Origin: Saccopteryx bilineata
Lineage: Eukaryota > Chordata > Mammalia > Chiroptera > Emballonuridae
DNA length: 64,000 nucleotides
Assembly (NCBI RefSeq): GCF_036850765.1
Contig: NC_089492.1
Location: forward strand, 166,840,296-166,904,295
Reading direction: 5' to 3'
Shown: positions 13,369 through 23,174 of the stretch, piece after piece
Layout of the letters: the number at the start of each line of letters is the position of its first letter
How positions within the stretch are numbered: position 1 is the stretch's first letter
The notes under the pieces: model-generated
What the model was told of the DNA's origin: nothing
Databases searched by the model: none
What the model saw: the letters and a program-made list of their open reading frames with translations, nothing else
Position numbers and translations under genes: made by a program

Positions 13369-13865
13369 TCACATGTCAAAGATCTCTTTGTACACAACAT
13401 TTCTTGTGTAGATCTTTCCATCATTTTTAAGCTTGCCTTGCAGAGGACCATCAATTATTTTTAATTTTACGTCTGTTCTTTCATGAACTCTTGAACAGGC
13501 AACATAAAGTTGACCGTGTCCAAATGCAGGATCAGGTAAAAAAAATGCCAACACGCTTAAGTGTTTGGCCCTGAGTCTTATTGATCGTCATAGCAAAGGA
13601 AAGTTTTACAGGAAATTGTCTATGTCTCAATTGAAATGGCAACCCTGTTTGAGATGGAGCCAAATCAATTCTTGGAATGACATGTATTTCACCTTTAGAG
13701 GAGCCAGTCAAAGACTTAGCTATTATGACATTATTTTTCAATTGGAGAACCTCTAGTCTTGTACCATTGCAAAGACCCCTTCTGGTGTTAAGATTTCTTA
13801 ACAGCATAATAATTGCTCCAATCTTTAACCTCAATTTGTGAGGTGGCATGCCAGAAGGCGGGACT
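13369..13865 (-). pseudogene. Helitron Rep/helicase, C-terminal helicase part, frameshifted
   Basis: Two overlapping minus-strand frames give the end of a Pif1-family DNA helicase, the motor domain of Helitron transposases. The upstream frame (from about 13865 down to 13532) carries 'PPSGMPPHKLRLKIGA' and 'MLLRNLN', then the late motif 'FAMTINKTQGQT' (helicase motif V-like). The downstream frame (13554-13369) continues with 'GHGQLYVACSRV' (motif VI, with the arginine that contacts ATP) and ends in 'NVVYKEIF', the usual C-terminus of these helicases. The frames are offset by one base inside a run of eight A/T at about 13539-13546. The Rep nuclease and the helicase Walker motifs are missing. 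It cannot encode an active transposase. Confidence 0.85.
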
Positions 13866-13892
13866 ATTTGAATGCCGTGGCAACTTCACCCC

Positions 13893-14174
13893 ATTGGCTA
13901 GTACAGTTACGCAAGCAACCAATAAGCTATTGGCAACAAACAGACACTTAAGTCGCATATGATAAAGTGCCCTCCCTGGTCTCTGATTGGTCCATTTTTA
14001 TGCAAATGAGGAGCCCAAATTTACACAGCTTGATTCCTCCAAATAGCACTGTGATAGGTTAGAATTTAATCTCCTGATTGGTTGTTACAGATCTATTCTG
14101 ATTGGTTAACAGAGATGCAAATAAGAATAGAGCTGTGCAGCTCTGATTGGACAGGGCAAGTCTCACCTTATTGG
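13893..14174 (-). promoter_or_regulatory. Cluster of seven CCAAT boxes and two octamer motifs
   Basis: On the minus strand CCAAT lies at 13893-13897, 13929-13933, 13986-13990, 14077-14081, 14101-14105, 14146-14150 and 14170-14174, several in the fuller form CCAATCAG. The octamer ATTTGCAT lies at 14000-14007 and 14115-14122. CCAAT binds NF-Y and the octamer binds POU factors. Such clusters occur in LTR U3 regions and in histone H2A/H2B promoters. The LTR reading is preferred because a polyadenylation-type segment lies downstream in the same orientation. Activity is not shown. Confidence 0.6.
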
Positions 14175-14634
14175 TTGAAATACTATTCCAGGAACTCTTT
14201 CATTAGGGTACTCAAGGGACAGGAACTCAGTGCAGGAGGCTAGCAGCTCAGTCTATGGTTTATACCTGAATGCAGTGTTTGTGTGTGAGAGGTTTCTGTC
14301 AGCAATGGCTGCTAGACTCTGGCTATAGATTTGAGTTCTATTAAGCACAAGGAGTCCTTTTGGAAGATATATTTCTTCTTAGGGTTAACACTTTTGACAC
14401 ACCTTCTCACTTGTTGACTCTCTTTATCAATTTCTTCCTTTCTAACTGGCCCATCACCCATTTATGTGCTCCTTCCTTCACACCCACCAGCACATGCACA
14501 TTTCTTTCTATACATGCCTATAAAATGTATCTGTAAGCTCAGAACCTCATTGTACCTATGGACATATTGATGTAAGCTTTAACCACTGAATTATTTTCTT
14601 TTCCAAAGAAGCCAACATTTCATGAAATATTACT

Positions 14635-14765
14635 GAGTGCCAAACATTATGTACTAGATTCTTTACACATGTGCTCTCATTTTATATATGAAGAGGCAGA
14701 GATTCAAAACATACTGTGTCTGAGATTATAGAGTTAACAGGTAGAGTTAGGATTTGAACCCAAGA
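14635..14765 (-). repeat. MIR SINE, antisense
   Basis: The sequence follows the reverse complement of MIR: 'tctcattttatatatgaaga', then 'ggcagagattcaaaac', then 'aggatttgaaccca' at about 14748-14761. It is old and diverged. Confidence 0.7.
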
Positions 14766-14767
14766 CT

Positions 14768-15185
14768 AAAGGATTGTATTCATTTCTTGTGGCTTAAACC
14801 AAAGAAGTTTGTTCTCTTACAATTCTGGAGGCCAGAAGTTTGAAATGAGTGTGTCAATTGGCCACGCTTCCTTTGGAGTTCTTAGGGGAAGGTCCATTCC
14901 TTGCCCTTTTCAGCTTTTGGTGGCTGTCAGCGTTCCTTGGTTTGTGGCCTGCTTCATCTTCTCATCATCCTCAGTGTGTGTGTCATTCTTAAAGTTCTCT
15001 TTGCCTTGCTTTTAGAAAGGATATATGTGATTGCATTTAAGGCCCATCTGGATATACCAGGATATGCCCCTTAACTTAATGAAGATACTTAATCACATCT
15101 TTTGCCACTTAAAGCAACAATTACAGGCTCCAAGATTTGATGTGTTACCTTTTATGGGGGTGGCTATTTTTCAGCCTGTCACAGA
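14768..15185 (-). repeat. MLT1-type MaLR LTR, antisense
   Basis: It reads as the reverse complement of MLT1: 'cttgtggcttaaacca', 'acaattctggaggccagaag' at about 14819-14838, 'ggtggctgtcagcgttcctt', 'aaggcccatctggatatacc', and the closing 'ggtggctatttttcagcctg'. MLT1 LTRs are remains of ancient mammalian LTR retrotransposons. No internal coding sequence was seen. Confidence 0.75.
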
Positions 15186-15501
15186 CTCTGAACCTGTCAA
15201 AGTCTTGATTGACTAAGATCTTCATGATAAATCTGCATAAAAATTGCTTGAGCTGAGAGAAGTGGAGGTAGGGCTGCTTAGCCTGTGAAATGTAACTAGC
15301 TCCTTAGGCAGTCTTCACTTACTTAAAATTTGCGGGGACATGGAATTCACAAACTCTTAGATTCAAACATGAAAACATCAAGGAAAAAAGATCTCAAGGT
15401 ATCTGGGAAGATTAATGAGGCAGTACTAGCCACAATCACCTTAATAGAGATTAGTTAATTAAATTAACCCTAGTAACTTCAACTCTGCTGAACACCAGAA
15501 C

Positions 15502-15705
15502 TTTTTTTTTTTTTTTTTTTTTTAGATTTTATGTATGGGTATTTTTAGAGAGGAGAGAGACTGAAAGGTGGGGTGGGGAGTGGGGAGCATTTACTCGTAG
15601 TAGTTGCTTCTTGTATGTGCCTTGACAAGGCACTCCTGGGGTTTTGAACTGGTGACCTCAGTATTCCAGCTTGACACTTTATCCACTGTACCACCACAGG
15701 TCAGG
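15502..15705 (-). mobile_element. tRNA-derived SINE, about 200-bp type
   Basis: It is in reverse orientation: a T run at the left (the tail), then the reverse complement of the SINE body ending in 'ccaccacaggtcaggc'. A target duplication CCAGAAC is present at 15495-15501 and 15706-15712. Confidence 0.9.
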
Positions 15706-15714
15706 CCAGAACAT

Positions 15715-16160
15715 TTAGATTTTTTAAAAAATGTAGTATTTAATTAATTATGTGTAAGTTTTATCCACATAACAACTTTTAATGCATGATTATCACAGAA
15801 GTTAGCTATCTGGCCTTCTTCTTACAGGTTTAGCTTGTCAAATTGGCATTTCTTGATTCATTTGTTTATTGTGCCCATGTCCCTATGCTGGGAACAGTTC
15901 ACAATATTTTATTTTTCTTCCTGGAAAAGACCTTTTTGTAACCTTTCTAAAAATGTTTATTTTTCAAAGAATTTTATGTCAACATTAAAGAATATTTTTG
16001 AAAGGATAAAAAAAATCACCCATAATCCCACCAACCTAGCGAATGAGTTTTTACAAGAGGAGAGTATTATAATCTTATTGAATATCAACTGCATAAAGTC
16101 ACAGCTTGACTGTATGCAAAAGAGAAACAGGACAATATTATTTTTAGTTGTGAGACATAT
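15715..16160. other. Intergenic stretch, nothing recognised
   Basis: AT-rich. The open frame at 15835-16185 has no domain and no coding signature, so it is not called as a gene. Confidence 0.5.
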
Positions 16161-16186
16161 TTTAATCGATTCAAGAATCGATTAAA
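16161..16186. repeat. Perfect inverted repeat with 12-bp arms
   Basis: TTTAATCGATTC (16161-16172) and GAATCGATTAAA (16175-16186) are exact reverse complements separated by AA. It sits at the apparent 5' edge of the LINE-1 that follows. It could be part of the LINE-1 5' UTR or flanking sequence. Confidence 0.85.
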
Positions 16187-16434
16187 GCACTTAGGCACCA
16201 TGGCCACCGTCTTATGAGTAAAGAGATCCTTGTCACACCCTGGCACCTGAAAATGTTAATGCTAACAGATGTGATAGAGTGATGTCAAAGAAATGGTGCC
16301 GTGAGGAGTGCGACCAACAAATCTCCCCAAAATTTCAACAAGTTCATCAACCAGAGACAGAAAAATTCTATCCTTGGAGCATCTGGGAGTCCCACACACT
16401 GAAAACGAAGTGCTATCAACAAGACCACCCTCAT

Positions 16435-17430
16435 ATGCCATTAAGAAAAAGGAAATCGAATATCATGAATACAAAAGATAGAGAAGTAGCACAGATAGAT
16501 GTGGAAAAATCTATGGAGAAAAAAATTAATATATTGGAATCCTTGGAGCTAAATGACAGAGAATTTAAAATAGAAATCCTAAAAATACTCAGAGATATAC
16601 AAGAAAACACAGAAAGGGAATTTAGGGAGCTCAGAAAACAACTCAATGAACACAAAGAATATATTACCAAGGAAATTGAAACTATAAAAACAAATCAAAC
16701 AGAGATGAAAAACTCAATTCATGAACTGAAAAATGAGGTAACAAGCTTAGCTAATAGAACAGGCCACATAGAAGGTAGGATTAGTGACATAGAACACAAG
16801 CAACTTAAGGCACAACAGAGAGAAGAAGAGAGAGACTCCAAAATTAAAAAAAATGAGAAAGCCCTACAGGAATTGTCTGACTCCATCAAAAAGAATAACA
16901 TAAGAATAATAGGTATATCAGAGGGAGAAGAGAGAGAAAATGGAATGGAGAACATACTCAAACAAATAATAGACGAGAACTTCCCAAGCCTGTGGAAAGA
17001 ACTAAAGCCTCAAATTCAAGAAGCAAAGAGAACACTGAGTTTTCTTAACCACAATAAACCTACTCCAAGGCATATCATAATGAAATTGGCACAAACCAAC
17101 GACAAAGAAAAAATTCTCAAGGCAGCCAAGGAAAAGAAGAATACAACATATAAAGGAAGGCCTATTAGATTATCATCAGACTTCTCAGCAGAAACTCTAC
17201 AAGCTAGAAGAGAGTGGACCCCAATATTTAAAGTTCTGAAAGAGAGGAACTTTCAGCCAAGAATACTATACCCATCAAAGCTATCCTTCAAATATGAAGG
17301 AGAAATAAGAACATTTACAAATACAGAAAAGATGAAGAAATTTATCACCAGAAAACCCCCACTCCAGGAAATACTAAAGGGGGTTTTCCAACCAGATAAA
17401 AAGAACAAAACAAAACAAAACCACAAGTAA
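16435..17430 (+). CDS. LINE-1 ORF1 protein (RNA-binding retrotransposition chaperone)
   Basis: ORF1p coats LINE-1 RNA in the cytoplasm as a trimer and is needed for retrotransposition. The ATG at 16435 gives 331 residues, close to the usual length of about 340. The frame is open upstream to 16279, but that part reads as 5' leader and was not used. Visible features are a basic N-terminus (MPLRKRKS), a long heptad-rich coiled coil (about residues 25-155, rich in E, K, I and L), an RRM-like domain (about 155-250, with NNIRIIGISEGEE), and a C-terminal domain (about 250-320) with 'ILKAAKEKKNTTYKGRPIRL' and 'FQPRILYPSKLSFKYEG'. No stop interrupts the frame although ORF2 of this copy is broken. It is a transposon gene, not a host gene, and its expression is unknown. 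Confidence 0.85.
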   Translation: MPLRKRKSNIMNTKDREVAQIDVEKSMEKKINILESLELNDREFKIEILKILRDIQENTEREFRELRKQLNEHKEYITKEIETIKTNQTEMKNSIHELKNEVTSLANRTGHIEGRISDIEHKQLKAQQREEERDSKIKKNEKALQELSDSIKKNNIRIIGISEGEERENGMENILKQIIDENFPSLWKELKPQIQEAKRTLSFLNHNKPTPRHIIMKLAQTNDKEKILKAAKEKKNTTYKGRPIRLSSDFSAETLQARREWTPIFKVLKERNFQPRILYPSKLSFKYEGEIRTFTNTEKMKKFITRKPPLQEILKGVFQPDKKNKTKQNHK

Positions 17431-17757
17431 AAGCTCCACCAAGAACACAATAAAACCAAATATAAACTGTGACAACAAAAACAAAAAAAAAAGGGGGAGA
17501 GGACGGAGATCAACAGTAGCAAAGGATGATGGAGTGCAGAAACACCCATAAGATAGGGTACTACAATGAATATGGTAGGAACCCTTTTCATTACTTAATG
17601 GTAACCACCCTTGAAAAAACCACCACAGAATCACATGACTTAAAAAAGGTAGCAACAGAGGAAAGAAGTATGGAATACCAACAAACAAAAACAAATGATA
17701 GAAAAAAAAAGAGAAGAATCAAACAAGACACAAAACTAACAGAAAGCAATTTATAAA

Positions 17758-19308
17758 ATGGCAATAGGGAACCTACAAGTGTCAATAATTACACTAAATG
17801 TAAATAGATTAAACTCACCAATAAAAAGACACAGAGTAGCAGAATGGATTAAAAAAGAAAATCCAACTGTATGCTGCCTACAAGAAACACTTCTAAGCAA
17901 CAAGGATAAAAACAAATTCGAAGTGAAAGGCTGGAAAACAATACTCCAAGCAAATAACATCCAAAAAAAGCAGGTGTAGCAATACTCATATCTAATAATG
18001 CTGACTACAAGATAGCAAAAGTACTCAGAGACAAAAATGGTCATTTCATAATGATTAAGGGGACACTGAATCAAGAAGACATAACAATTCTTAATATATA
18101 TGCACCAAACCAAGGAGCACCAAAATATATAAGACAGCTACTTATTGACCTAAAAACAAAAACTGACAAAAATACAATCATACTTGGAGACCTCAATACA
18201 CCGCTGATGGCTCTAGATCATTCATCCAAACAGAAAATCAATAAAGATATATTGGCCTTAAATGAAACACTAGAGCACCCAGATATGATAGACATCTACA
18301 GGACACTTCATCCCAAAGTGACAGAGTATACATTTTTCTCTAGTGTACATGGAACATTCTCAAGAATTGATCATATGTTGGGCCATAAAAATAACATCAG
18401 CAAATTCGGAAAAATTGAAATTGTACCAAGCATATTTTCTGATCATAAAGCCTTGAAACTAGAATTCAACTGCAAAAAAGTGGAAAAAAAATGACAAAAA
18501 TGTGGAAACTAAACAACATACTTTTAAAAAATGAATGAGTCAAAGAAGAAATAAGCACAGAGATCAAAAAATATATACAGACAAATGAAAATGACAATAG
18601 GACATATCAGAATCTCTGGGATGCAACAAAAGCAGTAATAAGAGGGAAGTTCATATCACTTCAGGCCTATATGAACAAACAAGAGAGAGCCCAAGTAAAC
18701 CACTTAACTTTACACCTTAAGGAACTAGAAAAATAAGAACAAAGATAACCCAAAACCAGCTGAAGAAAGGGAATAATAAAAATCAGAGCAGAGGCCTGAC
18801 CTTTGGTAGCACAGTGGGATAAAGTGTCGATCTGGAACACTGAGGTCGCCGGTTTGAAACCTCGGGCTTGCCCGGTCAAGGCACATATGGGAGTCGAAGC
18901 TTCTTGCTCCTCCCCCTTCTCTATCTCTCTGTCTCTCTCTCTCTCTCACTCTTCTCTCTCTAAAAAAAAAAATCAATAAATAAAATATTTTTTAAAAAAT
19001 TTTTAAAAAATCAGAGCAGAAATAAATGAAATAGAGAACAGAAAAACTATAGAAAAAATTAATAAAACAAGGAGTTGGGTTCTTTGAAAAGATCAACAAA
19101 ATTGACAAACCCTTGGCAATACTCACCAAGGAAAAAAGAGAAAGGACTCATATAAACAAAATCCAAAATGAAAGAGGAGAAATCACCACAGACATCATAG
19201 ATATACAAAGAATTATTGTACAATACTACGAAAAACTATATGCCACCAAATTCAACAATCTAGAAGAAATGGATAAATTCCTAGAACAATACAACCTTCC
19301 TAGACTGC
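17758..19308 (+). pseudogene. LINE-1 ORF2, broken: endonuclease domain and start of RT region
   Basis: The ATG at 17758 starts the apurinic/apyrimidinic-type endonuclease that nicks target DNA. The first frame (17758-17979) holds 'LQVSIITLNVNRLNSPIKR' and 'CCLQETLL', with the catalytic Asn and Glu. A frameshift in an A run near 17965-17972 moves the sequence to a frame with 'LNIYAPNQGAPKYI', 'ILGDLNTPL', 'SRIDHMLGHK' and 'SDHKAL' (up to 18494), which carry the catalytic Asp and His residues. A second shift lies in another A run near 18484. Degraded sequence then continues, split by a SINE at 18793-19005, and ends near 19308 before the reverse-transcriptase core. No functional protein is possible. 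Confidence 0.88.
18793..19005 (+). mobile_element. tRNA-derived SINE, about 200-bp type, inside LINE-1 ORF2
   Basis: The body starts 'ggcctgacctttggtagcac', has a B-box-like 'ggtttgaaacctcgg', a (TC)-rich stretch and an A-rich tail. A perfect 15-bp target duplication (AAAAATCAGAGCAGA) lies at 18778-18792 and 19006-19020, so it landed in the LINE-1 after that element was in place. Confidence 0.95.
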
Positions 19309-19310
19309 TG

Positions 19311-19750
19311 AACCTTGTAGAAGGTGTTGGAGAGCAGAGCTATCACAGTTCTAAGCAGTGAGTGTGCCTCTGTCTGAGCATGGTCCTTAGCCCTCCGCCC
19401 CCTCCCATGTGGCTAGAGGCATCAGACTGTGGAGGTCACTGCTCTTAGCTCTTGGAATCACACACTCATCCAGATTCTGGATACACTCCGCTTTGCTTGT
19501 GTTGTTGTCTTTGACGGACAGGCCACTGTTATCTCCAACTACTGTGATGCTCCCCTGTGTTAAGGCTCAGCCCAAGGGAATCTTCTCCATGTACCTCATT
19601 CCAAGACTCCTGTAATTTGTTTTCAACTCATCTTCTCTAAAATTGAATGAATGTTGGCATCAGCACGGTACAATTTAGTTAACATATAGTGCCTCAACTA
19701 GGTTTCTGTTTCTTTTTTTCACAGGACTGTCATAACTGAATCAATTCATT
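19311..19750. other. Sequence after the LINE-1 break, nothing recognised
   Basis: The sequence switches from A-rich LINE-1 text to mixed composition at about 19310. No repeat or gene was recognised. Confidence 0.45.
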
Positions 19751-19754
19751 TGGT

Positions 19755-19930
19755 GAAGTCAGAAACCATGTGTTCATTATTCAACAAGTAAGCATGTGTT
19801 GCCCGAGTACAAGACATCAGGCCCATACCAAGCATTGGAAGAACAAACAGTGATTGAGATACAAGTTCTCTCCCTAAGGAACTCACAGTCTCTTAAGTAG
19901 GGGTGACAGGTATGCAAGACAGAGAGTACA
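19755..19930 (-). repeat. L2 LINE 3' end, antisense
   Basis: The order 'attcaacaagtaagc', 'accaagcattggaagaacaa', 'aaggaactcacagtctc' follows the reverse complement of the L2 3' end. Old and diverged. Confidence 0.6.
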
Positions 19931-19934
19931 CAAG

Positions 19935-21225
19935 AAGATCTATTAAAGTCTAAGAAGAAAATATTAAAATTTTAATATATCTAATTTTTTTTCTGATATT
20001 TTAGAAACCATTTCTCTAAAGAAAGAAACTAAACATTACTAGTCTCTAACCTATGGATTGATCCTGGTTCCCCTGGCTGATGTTATGTCATATAGTCTCT
20101 ATGTCCTGTCTTCAGGGCAGAGTGGGGGTTCTCAAAGTTACCGGGGTTGACAGTGGAGACCTCTGCCATTTAATCACTTTCAGTGTACTATGATATATGC
20201 CAGTTTGAATGTGCTTGGTTAATAGGATGTGCAATTGTATTATCTAGCTTTATTAACCCTCACAGAGACAAGTGGCTGAAAAATAATTCATTTAAAGATA
20301 CCATAAATTAAGCACGATACTGATAAAACAAGCAAAAGAAACTAGCAACTGTCTCTCTGCTGTTAACGTGAGCCATTTACAAGCCAAATTTCAATGTTTT
20401 AAAAATGTTGATCTGAACAGATCCAACAAGAACATGTCCAAAATTTTAAATGATCACAATGTTAGTTAATTAGCAATAAAACTCAAACTGAGAGTATCTT
20501 TTATCTTGGAATATAACTGATAGTTTAGTGCTAAGAGTTTTAAAAACTAAACATGGAGTTTCACTTTTGCACAGGTTGCGAAGAATATTGTTCTTATCCT
20601 AACAATGAGAAAAATATAGATAAGAAAACAAAATCATAACTGGTATTTAATCTATGAGAGAGCTGAGGTCACAAGACAATGGAACAACCTGAGTTCCAAA
20701 TCCTTCCAAGGAGAGATGGAGGACACAGCCTTGCTCACCTGTGGCAGAGAATGAGAAAGAGGTACAATCATAGAATAAGTGGGGAAGAAGAAAGAGCTAC
20801 AGTTTAAAGGAACTACCAAAGGCCAAGTGTGGGCTACCATGGCAGTCTCTAACAGTCAAAGCCCCAACCAAGGGGCATTCATGCCCCTTCACAAGCTTGT
20901 ATCCTTGAATCTCTACTGAGAGCTCATGAAAAGGATTAGGGGTCGAGCAGGTGCACAGAGATAACCGGCAGGTGTGGGAGTCTTGTACAAAACACCAAGC
21001 ACTTCCCCTTTAGGCAAAAGCTTTAAGCTTCTGAGGGAGGGGCAGCAAAGACTGTTGCCCAAAGCACAGGAAAAGATGTCTTGAGAAGAAGGAAAGACAC
21101 ATCTCTGAGAAAGAAGCACGCAATCATCCTGGGCCAAAGATCCTAAGCTACTAGTAAGCAAAAGTTTCTGATCACTGGGGCAGGAGGAGAAAACTTCCTG
21201 CCCAACATCCATCACCAATGGCTTA
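19935..21225. other. Intergenic stretch, nothing recognised
   Basis: No supported gene. The minus-strand frames at 20652-20840 and 20913-21218 show no family features. Confidence 0.45.
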
Positions 21226-21229
21226 AAAT

Positions 21230-21900
21230 AATTTTAAAAAACCTAACAATAATAAATACTAGTAAAGATAGGGAACAACTGGAGTGTTGCTAGTGAAAAT
21301 GCAAAATTGTACAGCTAGTTTGTGAAACAGTTTGACAGTTTTTTATAAAGTTAAACACTCTCCATACAACCCAACCATCTCACCTCTAGTTATTTACTTA
21401 GGAGAACTGGATACATCTGTCCTTGTAAATAGTTGTATCTTCACGATTATGTCAGATTTATTAGCTGCATTCGTAGTATCCAACTGGAAACAACCCAAGT
21501 ATCTATTGATTTTGTGAATGGATCACCAAACTGCGCTACCTTTCATCCAATAGACTACTACTAGGCAATAAAAAGGGAATGAACTACTGACACATACAAC
21601 AGCATGGATGAAATCTCAAAAGCTTTATGCTAAGTAAAGCCAGACTCAAAAGTCTGGATACTATGCAATTCCATTTTATAACATTCTGGTAAAGGCAAAG
21701 CTATAGGGACAGAAATCATGTCAGTGGTTGCCTTTTGGGTGCAGATAAAAGACAGGTATATAGGGAACATTACAGGATGATGAAAATGTTCTATATTTTA
21801 ATTATGTTGATTACATAAATGTACACATTTGTCAAATGCACAGAACTGAACAAATACCCCTGAGTTTTACTCTATATAAATTATATTTTGATGAACTGAT
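21230..21900 (+). mobile_element. Old LINE-1 3' fragment
   Basis: It carries diverged LINE-1 3' text: 'acccaaccatctcacctcta', 'ggaaacaacccaagtatcta', 'gcatggatgaaatctcaaaa', 'atgtcagtggttgccttttg'. No open frame. Confidence 0.8.
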
Positions 21901-21904
21901 TTTA

Positions 21905-22780
21905 AAAATTAAGTCTTCAAAACACAAAAGCAAACTCTCCAGTTTTTCGGTGATGTTTAAAATTATGCTGTGTTCAATCTAGTACTTCTAAACATTTCAC
22001 TAAATGATACATGTTTTGAACTTTTTTTGAGGTTTTTTTAATTATTATTTTATACCAAATGCCAAGTGCTCTTGGAGAGACAGCTGAACTGCATGGGCAC
22101 CAATAAGGTGACAAAATATAGTAAAATGGAATCTCATTTTGCCAAATTCTATTGACAGAGACATGAGAAGCATGGCTGAGGATTTGAAGAAATGAGTATT
22201 AGACCACTTTATGTAGTGATGGAAATTTGTATTTAGTTGGATGAAAGTTATTTCTAACATGTTGCAGGTCATGGTACTTTATAGATTCTGTTTCCATCAT
22301 GAAATACATGAGGAACTTCTCTTTTTAAGGGGGCATCAAAGGAAACGTGTATGGGAGAAAATACACTCAAAGTTGAAATGATCTTTAATAAAAGAATGAC
22401 TTATGGAAAAGTGTGGAGGTGGAGGTATGGACGAAATGGCTGCTTTAGCTCAAATAAAAATAGGGTCTGGGGCCAGAGAGACCATCACAGACATAAGGTA
22501 TTCACTAAGTAATTTCTATGCAAGAATTTTCCATAAGGAAGTTGAAGCAGATGTGTAGAGGATGTACCCAGGTAGTTACAGAAATATGAATTCTTTAAAA
22601 TATAGCTGAATCTTTGCAATAAATGAAACCGAAAGAGACGATGAAATTCTGCTGTTCCACGAAGCGATATGCTGGTTAGCACATGCTAAAGCACTTAGAA
22701 CTGTCGGACTTAAAGATAAGTGTTCCAAGTTTATTTTTCTTTGGTAACAAAGGGCTGTCAGTAATATGCTACTAGCAGAT
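21905..22780. other. Intergenic stretch, nothing recognised
   Basis: No gene or clear repeat seen. Confidence 0.45.
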
Positions 22781-22788
22781 TAAAAAGC

Positions 22789-22810
22789 AAACACACACAC
22801 ACACACACAC
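22789..22810. repeat. (CA)n microsatellite
   Basis: An uninterrupted run of about eleven CA units, probably length-variable. Confidence 0.95.
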
Positions 22811-22865
22811 TTGATGTATCTCTTTAGGTAAAGTATATATTTTTTAAAGAGCTAAATGATTACTT

Positions 22866-23158
22866 TCTTTTTTTTAGAGCAAGAGAGAGACAAAGAGAGG
22901 GACAGACAGACAGGAAGGGAGAGAGATGTAAAGCATCAACTCATAGTTGTGTCAATTTTAGTTATTCATTGATTGCTTCTAATACATGACTTGATGGGGG
23001 GAGGGGCTCAAGCTAAGCCAGTGGCCTCTTGCTCAAACCAGCAACTCTGCGCTCAGGCTGGTGAGCCCGTGTTCAAGCCGATGAACTCAGGGTTTCGAAC
23101 CTGGGACCTCAGCGTCCCAGGTCGAAGGTCTTTCCACTATGCCACCATCTGGTCAGGC
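22866..23158 (-). mobile_element. tRNA-derived SINE, long type, reverse orientation
   Basis: The reverse complement of the SINE body ends 'ccaccatctggtcaggc'. Inside are repeated 'caagcc' blocks and 'ggtttcgaacctgggacctc', the reverse B box. Imperfect target duplications flank it (AAATGATTACTTT at 22853-22865, AAATGGTTACCTT from 23159). Confidence 0.9.
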
Positions 23159-23174
23159 AAATGGTTACCTTTTT

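Larger units (their letters stand above)
13095..13870 (-). mobile_element. Helitron rolling-circle transposon remnant with complete 3' end
   Basis: On the minus strand the element ends in CTAG (13095-13098) followed by T, as expected for insertion between A and T. Just inside the end lies a hairpin: 10-base arms at 13105-13114 and 13120-13129 around a 5-base loop, with one G-T pair, six bases from CTAG. This CTRR end plus hairpin is the diagnostic Helitron 3' terminus. Upstream is the C-terminal part of a Pif1-type helicase (13369-13865). The 5' terminus was not recognised, so the element is either 5'-truncated or its start is degenerate. The right limit given here is where helicase similarity stops. 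Confidence 0.8.
12907..14350 (-). mobile_element. LTR-like element, antisense, split by a Helitron
   Basis: On the minus strand the part at 12907-13094 reads like the R/U5 end of an LTR: a polyadenylation signal within 'taaataaagtctctcc' (about 12984-13000) preceded by a palindromic 'cagtttgcaaactg' at 13007-13020. The part at about 13870-14350 would then be the U3 promoter side with many CCAAT boxes. A Helitron separates the two parts. Neither the outer TG/CA ends nor a target duplication could be fixed, so the outer limits and the family are uncertain. No retroviral coding sequence is present. Confidence 0.45.
16190..19310 (+). mobile_element. LINE-1 retrotransposon with 5' region, ORF1 and first part of ORF2
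   Basis: A short 5' region (about 16190-16434) is followed by an open ORF1 (16435-17430), a 327-bp gap and then ORF2 endonuclease text from 17758. ORF2-like sequence runs to about 19308 ('ggataaattcctagaacaat' is LINE-1 text at about 19271), then stops abruptly and non-LINE-1 sequence follows. The 3' two thirds of ORF2 and the poly(A) tail are missing, the opposite of the usual 5' truncation. A SINE interrupts it at 18793-19005. Confidence 0.9.

Noticed and set aside
15835..16185. 116-codon frame before the LINE-1
   Set aside because: AT-rich chance frame with no family features; its end overlaps the palindrome at 16161-16186.
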